Notes: a model not told the origin generated them from the letters alone. 24,033 nt of DNA from Gammaproteobacteria bacterium (GCA_013287235.1 JABDEF010000016.1:1-24033), one strand, 5' to 3'; shown: positions 7,612 to 16,165, numbered from the stretch's first letter. Made by a program: numbers and translations.

Positions 7612-8076
7612 TTAGTTTTTAGTTAAAGAACACCTTGCTACCTGTGTGTTACCCTGAATGGCAAACGTATAGTCACCTGGCGTAAGCGGCGAGGGATATG
7701 AGACAGAGTCGCAACCACTTAATCCGACAACAGTTGACGAATTAACAGTTAAATTAGTTAAACCAATAGTCATTGCACTGGGTAACATACCAGTATCGCT
7801 CGGTTGCACCTGAATCCACAACATTGCCGTTTGATCATAGGTGGTATGGATCGATAACGGTTTAGTGACGGAGGCAACAGTGACAGTTAGCGTGCCTTTC
7901 AGCTCATAACTGGCGCCTAAAGGTGCATCACTAATAACTGTTTTTAAATACGTACAAATATCAGCTTTAGGATTACAAGTTGAAGACCCTTGCAGCATAT
8001 GGATTTGCGGAAAAGCAAAACTAGCCGAACTGATTGCCAAGATAACCATAAAAGATATTGTTTTTAAAAGTTTCAT
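7612..8076 (-). CDS. Small secreted protein of unknown function
   Basis: I recognise no family. The 154-residue protein starts with a clear Sec signal peptide, MKLLKTISFMVILAISSASF, with likely cleavage after SFA (about residue 20). The mature part is small, rich in Thr, Ser and Val, and predicted mainly beta. It has several cysteines (STCNPKADICTY near the N-terminus, SGCDS and ARCSL near the C-terminus) that could form disulfides. It is probably periplasmic or secreted. I chose the ATG at 8076 because GGAGA lies 7 nt upstream; an earlier TTG at 8088 is part of that ribosome site. It stands alone, separated from the higBA operon by a terminator. Confidence 0.75.
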   Translation of the reverse strand: MKLLKTISFMVILAISSASFAFPQIHMLQGSSTCNPKADICTYLKTVISDAPLGASYELKGTLTVTVASVTKPLSIHTTYDQTAMLWIQVQPSDTGMLPSAMTIGLTNLTVNSSTVVGLSGCDSVSYPSPLTPGDYTFAIQGNTQVARCSLTKN

Positions 8077-8180
8077 AATGATCTCCAAAAGTATATAACT
8101 ACTATTAAAATTTTTATATTGTAATACATATTACATTATTTGCAATATTTATGAAAATAAATTTAACAAATAATATACAA

Positions 8181-8216
8181 TCTTTAATATCTATAAGGAG
8201 ATTTATCGATAGTAAT
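8181..8216 (+). repeat. Copy 1 of an inverted 36-bp intergenic repeat
   Basis: This stretch contains ATAAGGAGATTTATCGA and similar flanks (TTTAATAT before, AGT after). The same block occurs in reverse orientation at about 10881-10916. Seventeen central bases are identical, and roughly 30 of 36 match overall. The two copies bracket the second higBA pair, the ankyrin gene and the coiled-coil gene. Confidence 0.5.
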
Positions 8217-8218
8217 AT

Positions 8219-8249
8219 AAAAAAACAATACATATTCATATGTATTGTT
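8219..8249 (-). terminator. Rho-independent terminator of the second higBA operon
   Basis: A perfect 11-bp stem, AACAATACATA with TATGTATTGTT, has a 4-nt loop (8224-8249) and runs on the minus strand straight into a run of T residues (8225-8219). It lies 7 bp past the higA stop. The stem is AT-rich but the U-tract is ideal. Confidence 0.8.
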
Positions 8250-8255
8250 ATCATA

Positions 8256-8561
8256 TTAAGCAGCTTCTGGGTAAACTTTAATTTTTTTGATATTGGCCTT
8301 TAATTGCTTTCGCTTTTTCTCTGCTTGCCATAAATCATACATGCTTTGCATGTTAATCCACATTTCACTGCTTGTATTCAAGGCTAATGATAAGCGAACA
8401 GCCATTTCTGGGCTGATGCCCGATTTTTGATTAAGAATCTTTGATAAAGTAACCCTTCCAACTCGTAATGCTTTTGCGGCATCGGTCACAGATAGTCCTG
8501 CGCCATCAATTAACATGCGTTTTACAATAAGCCCCGGATGAGGTGGATTGTGCATTAACAT
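8256..8561 (-). CDS. higA: HigA-family antitoxin (VapI type)
   Basis: This 101-residue antitoxin begins with the family signature [15 protein letters not shown] and carries a Cro/CI helix-turn-helix: [20 protein letters not shown], then [20 protein letters not shown]. It continues with the usual [16 protein letters not shown]. It should neutralise the upstream HigB and repress the operon through the dyad at 8881-8899. The ATG at 8561 has AGGAG 9 nt upstream, overlapping the toxin stop, so the two genes are coupled. It is unrelated in architecture to the higA at 3969, which has a longer N-terminal part. Confidence 0.93.
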   Translation of the reverse strand: MLMHNPPHPGLIVKRMLIDGAGLSVTDAAKALRVGRVTLSKILNQKSGISPEMAVRLSLALNTSSEMWINMQSMYDLWQAEKKRKQLKANIKKIKVYPEAA

Positions 8562-8573
8562 AAATGTTGTCTC

Positions 8574-8852
8574 CTAGTGATAATCAATATAGTCAACCAA
8601 AATGGCGTCTGTTCCTTCAAATTGAAAAATTAATCGCCAATTCCCGCTCACTTTAACTGAAAAGTAGCCCTGAAGATCACCGTGCAGTCGATGAAAATTA
8701 TTTCCTGGCGTATTCATGTCTTCTGGTTTGATAGCCGCAGCTAATTGAAAAAGCAATAACCTTAAAATTTCTGCATGTTTAGGTTGAATCCCCGCTTTGC
8801 TTCCAGATTCATAAAATTTTTTTAATCCTTTGTGACGCCAGTCTTTAATCAT
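8574..8852 (-). CDS. higB: HigB-family toxin (RelE superfamily killer protein)
   Basis: The 92-residue toxin matches the plasmid-killer HigB family. It has IKDWRHKGLKKFYESGSKAG at the start, then ILRLLLFQLAAAIKPEDMN, the conserved FHRLHGDLQGYFSVKVSGNW and RLIFQF, and an aspartate-rich end, VDYIDYH. Basic and aromatic residues of the RNase site (H, R, W, R in the last third) are present. A ribosome site AGGAAG lies 8 nt before the ATG. It is toxin-first and 12 bp from its antitoxin, read from a strong promoter at 8879-8907. It appears intact. Confidence 0.93.
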   Translation of the reverse strand: MIKDWRHKGLKKFYESGSKAGIQPKHAEILRLLLFQLAAAIKPEDMNTPGNNFHRLHGDLQGYFSVKVSGNWRLIFQFEGTDAILVDYIDYH

Positions 8853-8878
8853 ATAAGAAACTTCCTATATTTTCTTTT

Positions 8879-8907
8879 ATTGTATATAGTATATATACAG
8901 ATGTCAA
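8879..8907 (-). promoter_or_regulatory. higBA promoter with embedded operator
   Basis: On the minus strand TTGACA (8902-8907) is followed after exactly 17 bp by TACAAT (8879-8884). A dyad, TGTATATA and TATATACA with a 3-bp centre (8881-8899), covers most of the spacer and the upstream part of the -10. It is a near-consensus promoter with a built-in operator for HigA autorepression. Confidence 0.8.
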
Positions 8908-9132
8908 TGATTTTTACTATTTTGTTTTTTTACTATTTTTTTACCTTATGATAAGTGCAATTATCATACCTGTTAAATGCTCGCTTACCGTTTCTTTATA
9001 CTTAAAAATTAATTAGTTTTTGAGAACCAGTATATTATGCCGAATTCAGCCCGTTTAGAATTTATTTTTAAGGAAATCATGTAGTACAAAATAACGTTCG
9101 TTTTAGTGAGCCAAGATTAGGGGTAGTCAATA

Positions 9133-9654
9133 ATGTTCCGTAAGTCTATTGATAATCAACTTGTTGTAGCTGCCAGTTGCGGTGAGCCAGAAGATATTTG
9201 TTTGTTATTAGATGATGGGGTGCCCATTGATCTCCCAAACGAAGATGGCGATACGGCACTAATCGTGGCAGCCAGTTGGGGTCATCTAGATATAGTAAGC
9301 TTGTTATTGGATCGAAGGGCAGCAATCGATCATCAAGATCATAATGGCGATACTGCATTGATCGAGGCTGCACGTGACGGCGAATTGGAGTCGGTACGCT
9401 TGCTATTGGATCGTGGGGCTGTAATCGATCATAAAAACAAGCTTGACAATACCGCACTGACTGAGGCTACCCATGAAGGACATAGTAAAATTGTCGAGCT
9501 GATTGTAAAACAAGTTGAAAATCAAAAAGAAGAGATTAAATCATTTTTTTCAGGAAACTCAAGTACTGGATTTTTTCTTCCACGCGTTGTTATTGAATCC
9601 GTATTGAATCCTTATTTAGAACTAGAATTATCACCACAACCAAGAAAACCTTAA
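9133..9654 (+). CDS. Ankyrin-repeat protein
   Basis: The 173-residue protein contains about four ankyrin repeats between residues 7 and 130. The best are GDTALIVAASWGHLDIVSLL (from 39) and GDTALIEAARDGELESVRLL (from 72). A degenerate repeat precedes them, and DNTALTEATHEGHSKIVELI follows at about 105. There is no signal peptide or membrane segment. The last 40 residues are non-repeat (SFFSGNSSTGFFLPRVVIES) and end in LSPQPRKP. Ankyrin repeats mediate protein binding; in Legionellales such small proteins are often translocated effectors, which here is only inference. AGGGG lies 9 nt before the ATG. It has no operon partner. Confidence 0.85.
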   Translation: MFRKSIDNQLVVAASCGEPEDICLLLDDGVPIDLPNEDGDTALIVAASWGHLDIVSLLLDRRAAIDHQDHNGDTALIEAARDGELESVRLLLDRGAVIDHKNKLDNTALTEATHEGHSKIVELIVKQVENQKEEIKSFFSGNSSTGFFLPRVVIESVLNPYLELELSPQPRKP

Positions 9655-9876
9655 ACAAAAAACAAAGCCCCTCTCGTTATTTGACAGGACCTTGAGATTT
9701 AAAGTCCTACTGCCGAATGAAGTGTAAACTTAATAGAATGAAAAAATTTGATCGATTGTAGAGATTTAGGAACCGGTCAGTTTTGGAGGTTCTTCTTGGG
9801 GAACCCGCTTATGTTGCAGATTTACATGTACCCAGGCATGACCCCTTTAAAGCTAAGCATTGATAAGTTCCTGTTG

Positions 9877-10713
9877 TTAAATTCTGGAGCTAATTTTCTG
9901 GGATGGTTGTTGCTTGTTTTGCTTATTCCACTTTGATAGGTCCAGTTGATATTTAATATAATTGATTATATAGACTAAACATGAAATCAAACCACCGAGA
10001 TTAGCAGCAGAACCGGGAATAAAATTAAATGCCGGAGGTTCTGGTTGTTGACGTGTGGATGCGAACATCCCCATTGAAGATGTCTTCGGCAATTTTTGCA
10101 CAGCAGCTTTGATGATTTCATTTGGAATCTTGTCCTCAAGATCGGTAACTATATCTTTAGCAATTTGTTTTTGTTTATCAGAAAATGTTTCTTTTTTTTC
10201 AATAGACTCGCAAAAGTAATGCAACTCGAGTAACCTGTCATTAATTGCTATTCCAGATTGTATTAAGTTTTCATCTTTTACCCATAGCAAAAGATTTCTT
10301 AGAGTGGATATATCTTCATCTTCACTTTCGGGTATTTTTTTTAAATATTTGTCCGCCCACCTACTGTTTTTATCTTGTTCTTTTTTATTTTTTACTGATT
10401 GACTTAATTGTGCTTGTAATTGACTTAATTGACTATCTAAATCTTTCAGCTTTAGAGACAAAATTGAGTCGAGCTTTGAAATATAATCTTTTATGTTATT
10501 TATATGTAAGTTTATGTTATCAAAGTCATTAGTTTTAGTATTCTGCAAATTCTGCAAAGAAAATTGAATACTTTTTAAAAGAAGATTGTTATCTGCAAAT
10601 AATCGTTCATCTTTAAATATATTACTCTGATAATTTTTTAGAGTAGTATCAATTTCCGCTATCCAATCACTGCAATCTATTATGTCATTTTCCTTCATTA
10701 GGAGTGTAGGCAT
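9877..10713 (-). CDS. Coiled-coil protein of unknown function with C-terminal hydrophobic segment
   Basis: I recognise no family. The 278 residues are highly charged and helical. A strong heptad region lies near residues 75-110 (SKLDSILSLKLKDLDSQLSQ, LQAQLSQSVKNKKEQDKNSR). A second helical part lies around 130-210, and a hydrophobic stretch near residue 240 (LGGLISCLVYIINYI) could insert in a membrane. The tail is Lys, Gln and Ser rich. A -10 like TATAAT lies at 10745-10750 on the minus strand. The start at 10713 has only a weak ribosome site; a second Met five codons on has none. Composition and orphan status fit an effector-like protein, but no function can be assigned. Confidence 0.65.
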   Translation of the reverse strand: MPTLLMKENDIIDCSDWIAEIDTTLKNYQSNIFKDERLFADNNLLLKSIQFSLQNLQNTKTNDFDNINLHINNIKDYISKLDSILSLKLKDLDSQLSQLQAQLSQSVKNKKEQDKNSRWADKYLKKIPESEDEDISTLRNLLLWVKDENLIQSGIAINDRLLELHYFCESIEKKETFSDKQKQIAKDIVTDLEDKIPNEIIKAAVQKLPKTSSMGMFASTRQQPEPPAFNFIPGSAANLGGLISCLVYIINYIKYQLDLSKWNKQNKQQPSQKISSRI

Positions 10714-11075
10714 TGTTAAACTCGCTTTGTAAGAATGTATATTAATTATACACCAAAAATTGCTGTTGAGTTGTAAAAACTTGCTAAAGCAGAGCGTTCT
10801 TTCGTATGTAGGATTGATGATGGCACACAGATTATCATTATTTCTAGTGAAATCATAGTGTTATGTTTTATCATTATTTAAACACTGTCGATAAATCTCC
10901 TTATGAATATTAAAATTATCTATTTAAATCTTAAGTAATTAATAAATAATACATAATACAGATTAAATTCAAGCACCTATACATAAGTACATGAATAAAC
11001 TTAAATTTTTCTTATAGATATATCAAGCCATGTATTGTATAATATATATACAAAACAGCGTGAGAGACTATTGTA
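10714..11075. promoter_or_regulatory. Divergent intergenic region
   Basis: These 362 AT-rich bases separate two divergent orphan genes and hold no gene I can support. A TATAAT for the left gene lies at 10745-10750 (minus), and another at 11038-11043 (plus), 33 bp before the right gene. Neither has a clear -35. The reverse copy of the 36-bp repeat lies near 10881-10916. Confidence 0.45.
10881..10916 (-). repeat. Copy 2 of an inverted 36-bp intergenic repeat
   Basis: Read on the minus strand, this shares ATAAGGAGATTTATCGA and its flanks with 8181-8216, in opposite orientation. No further copy was noticed in the window. Confidence 0.5.
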
Positions 11076-12925
11076 ATGTCAGATTCGAGAATACGTTTTA
11101 CTACAACATTAATGGATGCAAACGAAAAAAATATAAATTTTTATGTAAAAGAAGAATTTTCAAAAAATAACAATAACAAAATTCGAGCAACATTCTATGA
11201 AGAAAATGAAAGCAAAAGAGAATTAGGTTATGTTGAATATACAATTGAATCTAATCATATATATATTGACTATATGCAAAATAGCACCGGAGAAAGTGAA
11301 AAAGAAAAACGTATAAAACATGTAGGCAAAGCGTTACATGAGTTCATATTTCATAAGAGCATACAGCATGGGAAAGATGGACATGTAGAATTATCTACAG
11401 GATCATCACCTCAATCAACTGGATTTCACTTTTGCGAAGGTTTTCGTCTTAAAAGCGATACACGGCTAGAAACGTTGGGAAAATCGCATCCCATATATAA
11501 TCTTGTAAGTAACTATCAATTAGCTTCAGATGAGAAGAAAGAAGATTATAAGAATGATTTAGTTGATATATTTATTAGAAATAATATTGATACTATGAAA
11601 TATTATGATATTGAGAAAAAATCAGTGGAGGAGGCAATTGAACATTTTAACAAAACCAATTTACAAAATGAACATAACCCATTAGACAAAAAAGATATAG
11701 ATAAATTTATTACTGATGGATTATATTACTCTGTAAACACACAGAATTTGATAACCATTGAAGAAGCAAGGAAAGAATGTAGAGAAGCAATGGAACTTCC
11801 TGGAGGAAAGTTGTCGCTTCCAGACGAGACAATACAAGAGAAAAAAAATGAATATGAAACCGCAACATTATATGAAGTTAATTATTATCCCCCGGTTCCT
11901 GAATCAAGCCATTCATCAAAATTAATCCAAAATCCAACTTCAACACCTCCTGTAACAGAAATAAAAAACAACTCATTAATAAATGCGCCTCTCTATCTCC
12001 ACCTATAAGTTTACCTAAAAAAGAAAAAAATGGTGATGATCCATTAGATATTACAGAAAGTTTAGCTATTACTCATTCTAATGAGCCACCGCCACCAACT
12101 TTTGACAGAATTGTTTGTGATATTACAACAAATGAAAAAAATAAGAAAATAGCCATAGTTAAAATCTCACTTAATGATCTTGACTCGATAACAAAATTAA
12201 AAATACAGATATCTTTAACGGATCAAGTATTTCTATTTTCAAAAAATTCAAATGAAATACCGGAATTTAAAAAAGATTCTATCGTCCAAACACTTGTTCA
12301 AGGAGAAACAGAGAGCGCTCAGGCATTTGATCAAAGAGCAAGGACCATTGTATCATCCTGGGAAAAGTTAATGGGACAGTTAACGTTGACGATGCAAAAA
12401 GAAAAAGAAGTAGAGTCAAATATACCTCAAAATATCCAAAATTTAGATGGCGAAGATTCAGATGAAGAAGTTTTTTTAGAAAATAAAAATATTCCTACTG
12501 ATTTTCAAGAAGTTAAAACTGCTCTACCTAAATACTCTTTAGCAAAATTACAAGAAAATTCTATTAAAAAAATATTGTCATTTAAAGGTTTTATACATAC
12601 AGGAGCGATAATTATTATTCCTAATAATATTAGGAAAAGTGTGGAAGAAATAAAAAAACTAAATGATATTAATCCTTTTAAGAATGAAACAGGTTATGGA
12701 GAAATAAAAGCAGATAAGGAAGGAAATCTTATTCAAGAGTTCACATCAACTGAGCAAGAATCTGAAAGTCAATTTCGAAACAGGCTTACAGAAACCGCAG
12801 TATTATGGAATCGCATCTTGTTTGGCGATGCTGAAGAAGTAAAGAATTCATCTGTTACATATGAAAAAAAAGAAGAAAAATATGAAGACGATTCACGGAC
12901 CATGTGCCTCATTAGCATATTTTAA
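11076..12925 (+). CDS. GNAT-like orphan protein, split by a frame change near 11963-12008
   Basis: The first frame (11076-12008, 310 residues) has a GNAT-like region. It has ELGYVEYTIESNHIYIDYM, then the acetyl-CoA-loop-like KRIKHVGKALHEFIF, and HVELSTGSSPQSTGFHFCEG, which resembles the FYxxxGF end of acetyltransferases. It ends at TAA 12006. A second open frame, shifted by -1, runs from after a TGA at 11900 to 12925 and continues with a proline-rich linker (LSPPISLPKKEKNG) and an acidic helical C-terminal half. The whole would be about 616 residues. A perfectly phased slippery heptamer A_AAA_AAC lies at 11963-11969, and a CTCTCT run at 11989-11994 is an alternative indel site. It is either a programmed frameshift or a recently broken gene. 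The function beyond the GNAT-like fold is unknown. Confidence 0.6.
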
Positions 12926-13290
12926 ATAAAATTGCAAAGTCTGATTTCAGTAAAATATAGAGCTGCTTTTGTTTTACGTTATCTTTTGTGTGCCGGCGAA
13001 TGGCTTGTTTCGCATCAAATTTCGCAGCTTCACGACTTGTTTTTATATTTTCGATTGCATCACGCAAAGTTTCTTTCCACGGATTTGCTCCCACCGTAAA
13101 TTGGCGACCTGTTTTGATCCAGCTATCTCTTATCGTGCGATCGTTGACACCGACACCTTTAATCGAACCAAAACGTTGCCATACCTCAGTGCGTATTGCA
13201 CAAAGGCGTTTTGCTTGTTCTAGTAAAGCAGCATATTTACCTTTATTCAGGTTTTTGCTATAGGCTATTTGAGTTTTCAGTGGCGGCTTC
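12912..13290 (-). pseudogene. TnpB-like transposase fragment (IS605/IS607 type)
   Basis: The minus-strand frame reads KYAALLEQAKRLCAIRTEVW, QRFGSIKGVGVNDRTIRDSW, TVGANPWKETLRDAIENIKT and AAKFDAKQAIRRHTKDNVKQ, then KQLYILLKSD. I recognise this as the N-terminal part of an OrfB/TnpB-family protein, the RNA-guided nuclease carried by IS605 and IS607 elements. The identification is from memory of the family pattern. The RuvC domain and zinc finger are absent: the frame stops just after LLKSD, overlapping the end of the upstream gene. No clear start codon is present. It lies upstream of, not next to, the IS607 recombinase relic at 7 kb, so the two need not come from one element. Confidence 0.6.
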
Positions 13291-13462
13291 CTTGATTATT
13301 TTTTTATGCGGTTCTGCAATCAGTTTTGTAAATTCATTCGGCTTTTATGTATTCATATTCATAACAAAGATAATCACATATGTTTACATATAAAATCAAG
13401 CACTAGATAAAAGCTCTTTCTTATCAACCAGTTGCTGACTTGGTAAGTAAGCATTCGGTCTA

Positions 13463-13922
13463 GACAGATTGCGCTATCTTTACAGAGCCATTGATTCAAA
13501 TGGTAATACACTTGATTTTATTCTTTCTGTAAAGCAAGATAAATCATCAGCAATTCAATTTCTTAAAAGAGTTTTATCACAAGATCATGTTGCGAGACCT
13601 GGCACCACATTGTTACAGATAAAAATCCGAGTTATTCAGCTGCAATCGAATCGCTCAAGATCATCGTTTTATTAAACGACGAATAAGATACAGTCTCTGG
13701 TTTCAAGAATTTCATTGTGCTCAGCGAACGATCGCTATACCTCGCACGGGCATATTTTGCGGTTTTTAGCGCCCAGACGTAGTTCAGATTGATTCGTTCG
13801 AAACACGGCGCTATGTTATTCATATGCAAGTGTTTCGCAAAGGACAAGTATGCTCTGTTGGAAAAAATGATCCGATTTCACAGAAGAGGTTTGTACAAAA
13901 TATATTTGGAGCTGCAGCTTAG
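13463..13922 (+). pseudogene. IS6-family transposase remnant
   Basis: The fragments read RLRYLYRAIDSNGNTLDFIL, then in another frame VTDKNPSYSAAIESLKII, DHRFIKRRIRYSLWFQEF and AQRTIA, and finally HMQVFRKGQVCSVGKNDPIS and KRFVQNIFGAAA with a stop. These match the IS6/IS26 DDE transposase order: YLYRAVD with the first Asp, the VxDKxxAY block with the second Asp, then RxIKRR, and the HMIRKGQ C-terminus. The N-terminus is missing, frames change, and extra sequence (about 13735-13810) interrupts the block before HMQ. It is non-functional. Confidence 0.8.
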
Positions 13923-14000
13923 ATAATTTCAGAAAATTTAAACTTGACTAAAACTAAATTTGCAACGGAACCGAAAAAACAGAACGAGCCAACAAAGGTG

Positions 14001-14213
14001 CTACACCCAAAACGTTTGGCAATGACGGTTAAGGATTAGCACCGATGGTGATGTATTTCCTTTTTCCTCGCATATGTCAAGCATCATTTCTGTGTCAGAA
14101 AATTTCGCAGTTTTATTAATGAATTCATCTTGTTTTTTTTTAGAAATAGGGTCTTTGGATTTGAGAGCTTCAAACAATTCTTTTAACTCAAGCGGCATCT
14201 GTCTCAATTTCAT
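14001..14213 (-). CDS. Short protein of unknown function
   Basis: I recognise no family. The 70-residue product begins MKLRQMPLELKELFEALKSK and is helical and charged until about residue 50 (SDTEMMLDICEEKGNTSPSV). Its end, NRHCQTFWV, looks unlike the rest. The start is well supported: AAAGGAG lies 9 nt before the ATG at 14213. Because an IS6 remnant lies immediately downstream, the last codons may be foreign and the gene a truncated 5' part of something longer. Confidence 0.5.
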   Translation of the reverse strand: MKLRQMPLELKELFEALKSKDPISKKKQDEFINKTAKFSDTEMMLDICEEKGNTSPSVLILNRHCQTFWV

Positions 14214-14336
14214 GGGGATTCACTCCTTTATTTTAAATGTTCTTTTTATATCATATTTTTTGAATTTGGCATGTTTAAATTTCCTTTTTAAGCATGACTC
14301 AGCGAAGTATATCATTAAGGCTCCCACAGTAAAATT

Positions 14337-15899
14337 TTAACAAACGCACATCCCATGCGTTTTTAATGAAGGTTCCACCTTAGAATCATTGCTGAGCCCT
14401 TTTCTGTTTATCAAAATTAACATTACCTGATCCTTGTCTGCAATTTCCTTCGTGGTTGGCAACCCTCGAAACGCCAATTCGTCTTTTGGCGGTGATGATT
14501 GAATCTCATATGTCTTCAATATCTCCGTCGGCAAAGAGAGAAACTCTTTCATTGCTAATGTTTTACCGGGACACGCATGTATGTTTTGACTGAAAGGCTT
14601 CCATTTATTGAATTGATTAAATGGTTTTGCCTCTTTTTCTTCGGGATTAAATCGACTTGGATCAAATTGATGAGGATTCGGAAACTGATCTGGATCTCTT
14701 GCGGCTAAATAGGGCGAACATAAAATTCCTTCACCTTTGGGAATATGATAATTGTAAATTTGCTCTTTCTTTTCACCATAAAATTTTATATTAAGATCCT
14801 TCCTCGCAAATCGACTGAAGTTATCCCCTGGTGCAAACATGCGTAAACATTCTGCAATAAAAGCTTCCATGATGGGACGCCTTTGCCAAAATGTCGGTGA
14901 ACTTTGACTTTTGAATTCTTGTAAAATAGCCTTTTGATATTGTTTATTTTGGCCTAGTCTCCAAAGCATATACTGTAATAAAGAGGAAGGCGGTTCTGAT
15001 CCACCAATGTATAGCAATAAAATAAGCCCCTTTTGGCGTATATCTGAAAGTTCCGTATTTTGCAAAAGATCATTAAAAGGACCTTTTTTGCTATTTTGAA
15101 TCGTTTCTCGAATGCTATCTAAAGCAGATTGATATTTATTTGTCGCGGCTTTCGACGGTCCAAATGGTTTTTCAAGCAGTAACTGATAATTCACAAGGGT
15201 TTTAAGTTCATGTTCAATCTTTTGGTATGCTTTCTCAGAGAGAGAATACCCAAAAAGTGCTCTGGCAATCACAGCGACAGTAAACATTTCAGTAATTTCA
15301 GCAGCACTGATGGCAATAATACCCATGACTTCTTTTTTTTCCAAAAAGCGCATCACGTCTGCAATGACGACCTCTAATTGAGATTGAATCCATTTCGCAT
15401 TCTTGGGTCCGATCATATCTAAAATAGGTTTCCGGTAGGATTCCGTCACCGCTTTAAAGCATGTTAACAAAAAATCGTCATCTTTCGCGTCCACGTAAAA
15501 AAGATCTTTCAAGAGAGGCATCAAGATAGCGGAAGCTCTTTTGCCTTGAAAAGGCCCTAAAGGATCATTGCGATGGAACCTTACGATTTCTTTCATAATA
15601 GACGGCGAAGATACAATATGAAAAGTCGCTTTTCCTGGAATAGGCATGCAATTGATTTTATTACCCGAATAAATATTCATGATGGTCGGTGCATGAAATT
15701 CGCGATGGACTGCGAGAAAGAAAAGATTCCAAAAACCCTGTGTGAGCGTCATTGGATATGTTGCTAACCATTTAAACCAATCAGTAAAAACATCACAACG
15801 TGTTTTTTGATGAGCTTCATTTTCGTCAAATTCTATTTTTACAGATTTAGGATTTGGTTGCCCTTTTCCAAAAGAATATAAATAATTGAAGCTCCACAT
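14337..15899 (-). CDS. Atypical cytochrome P450
   Basis: The 520-residue protein has the P450 landmarks: ExxR as E350-C-L-R353, the FDPSRF motif at 412-417, and the haem-cysteine loop FSQNIHACPGK with C443 and G445. P450s normally oxidise hydrophobic substrates with electrons from a redox partner, none of which is encoded nearby. Two usual features are altered. The I-helix reads GGSEPPSS (299-306), with Pro where the oxygen-activating Thr should be. In the haem loop the usual Gly and Arg (FxxGxRxCxG) are Asn and His. Missing the I-helix Thr is typical of P450s that rearrange peroxides rather than hydroxylate, so a non-monooxygenase reaction is possible. There is no clear N-terminal membrane anchor, though WFKWLATYPMTLTQGFWNLF could associate with membrane. 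GAGGAG precedes the ATG. Confidence 0.88.
   Translation of the reverse strand: MWSFNYLYSFGKGQPNPKSVKIEFDENEAHQKTRCDVFTDWFKWLATYPMTLTQGFWNLFFLAVHREFHAPTIMNIYSGNKINCMPIPGKATFHIVSSPSIMKEIVRFHRNDPLGPFQGKRASAILMPLLKDLFYVDAKDDDFLLTCFKAVTESYRKPILDMIGPKNAKWIQSQLEVVIADVMRFLEKKEVMGIIAISAAEITEMFTVAVIARALFGYSLSEKAYQKIEHELKTLVNYQLLLEKPFGPSKAATNKYQSALDSIRETIQNSKKGPFNDLLQNTELSDIRQKGLILLLYIGGSEPPSSLLQYMLWRLGQNKQYQKAILQEFKSQSSPTFWQRRPIMEAFIAECLRMFAPGDNFSRFARKDLNIKFYGEKKEQIYNYHIPKGEGILCSPYLAARDPDQFPNPHQFDPSRFNPEEKEAKPFNQFNKWKPFSQNIHACPGKTLAMKEFLSLPTEILKTYEIQSSPPKDELAFRGLPTTKEIADKDQVMLILINRKGLSNDSKVEPSLKTHGMCVC
14342..14362 (-). terminator. Hairpin overlapping the P450 stop codon
   Basis: A perfect 7-bp stem, AAACGCA with TGCGTTT and a 7-nt loop, covers the last P450 codons. 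On the minus strand it is followed by GTTAAAATTTT, a weak U-tract. On the plus strand it is followed by TTTTT. It probably ends P450 transcription. Confidence 0.45.
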
Positions 15900-16054
15900 G
15901 AGCGCTCCTCGGTATTGATGAATTGCGCGTCATCATAATTTAATAAATAGGAAAATGCCAGTTTTGTTTTTATTATATAAATTTTGTTTAGCAATTTCAG
16001 CATGTGCTTGATCTAATCTGGACTGCTGTGAATATTTAGTAAAGGAATTTTTTC

Positions 16055-16165
16055 ATGAATTTTAACGTGAGAACTAAAGCCCCAGCAATTTGGAGCTTAA
16101 AGCATCTTTTTTCAAGAAAAAGTTTACGGTCATTGGGTGGTGCACTAGACAGCCTTAACAGATGA
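16055..16165 (+). CDS. Possible 36-residue basic peptide
   Basis: ATG 16055 is preceded by AAAGGA at 8-nt spacing and opens a 36-codon frame starting MNFNVRTKAPAIWSLKHLFS and ending SLGGALDSLNR. The peptide is basic and could form an amphipathic helix. It lies in a 400-bp region between the divergent P450 and GIY-YIG genes that otherwise holds only regulatory-looking sequence. It resembles no family known to me. The good ribosome site is the only positive evidence, so it may be chance. Confidence 0.35.
   Translation: MNFNVRTKAPAIWSLKHLFSRKSLRSLGGALDSLNR

Noticed and set aside
9146..9457. 103-codon minus ORF opposite the ankyrin repeats
   Set aside because: It is an open antisense frame produced by the repetitive ankyrin codons.
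9748..9936. 62-codon plus ORF after the ankyrin gene
   Set aside because: It overlaps the end of the coiled-coil gene, has no ribosome site and no recognisable motif; 9655-9876 appears non-coding.
10921..10950. TTAA-rich stretch as a PmrA-type effector promoter box
   Set aside because: The two TTAA units are 4 bp apart, not the spacing I recall for the box, and the region is too AT-rich for this to mean anything.
12890..12925. Cysteine near the C-terminus of the frameshifted GNAT-like protein (CLISIF) as a CaaX box
   Set aside because: The Cys is sixth from the end, not fourth, and the end may be created by the neighbouring transposon insertion.
13632..13847. 71-codon minus ORF inside the IS6 remnant
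   Set aside because: It is antisense to clear IS6 transposase blocks and lacks a ribosome site.
14337..14351. C-terminal CVC of the P450 looks like a Rab-type prenylation motif
   Set aside because: The last codons are encoded by the stem-loop at 14342-14362, so the tail is probably dictated by a terminator. Bacteria lack the prenylating enzyme and Rab prenylation needs an escort protein.
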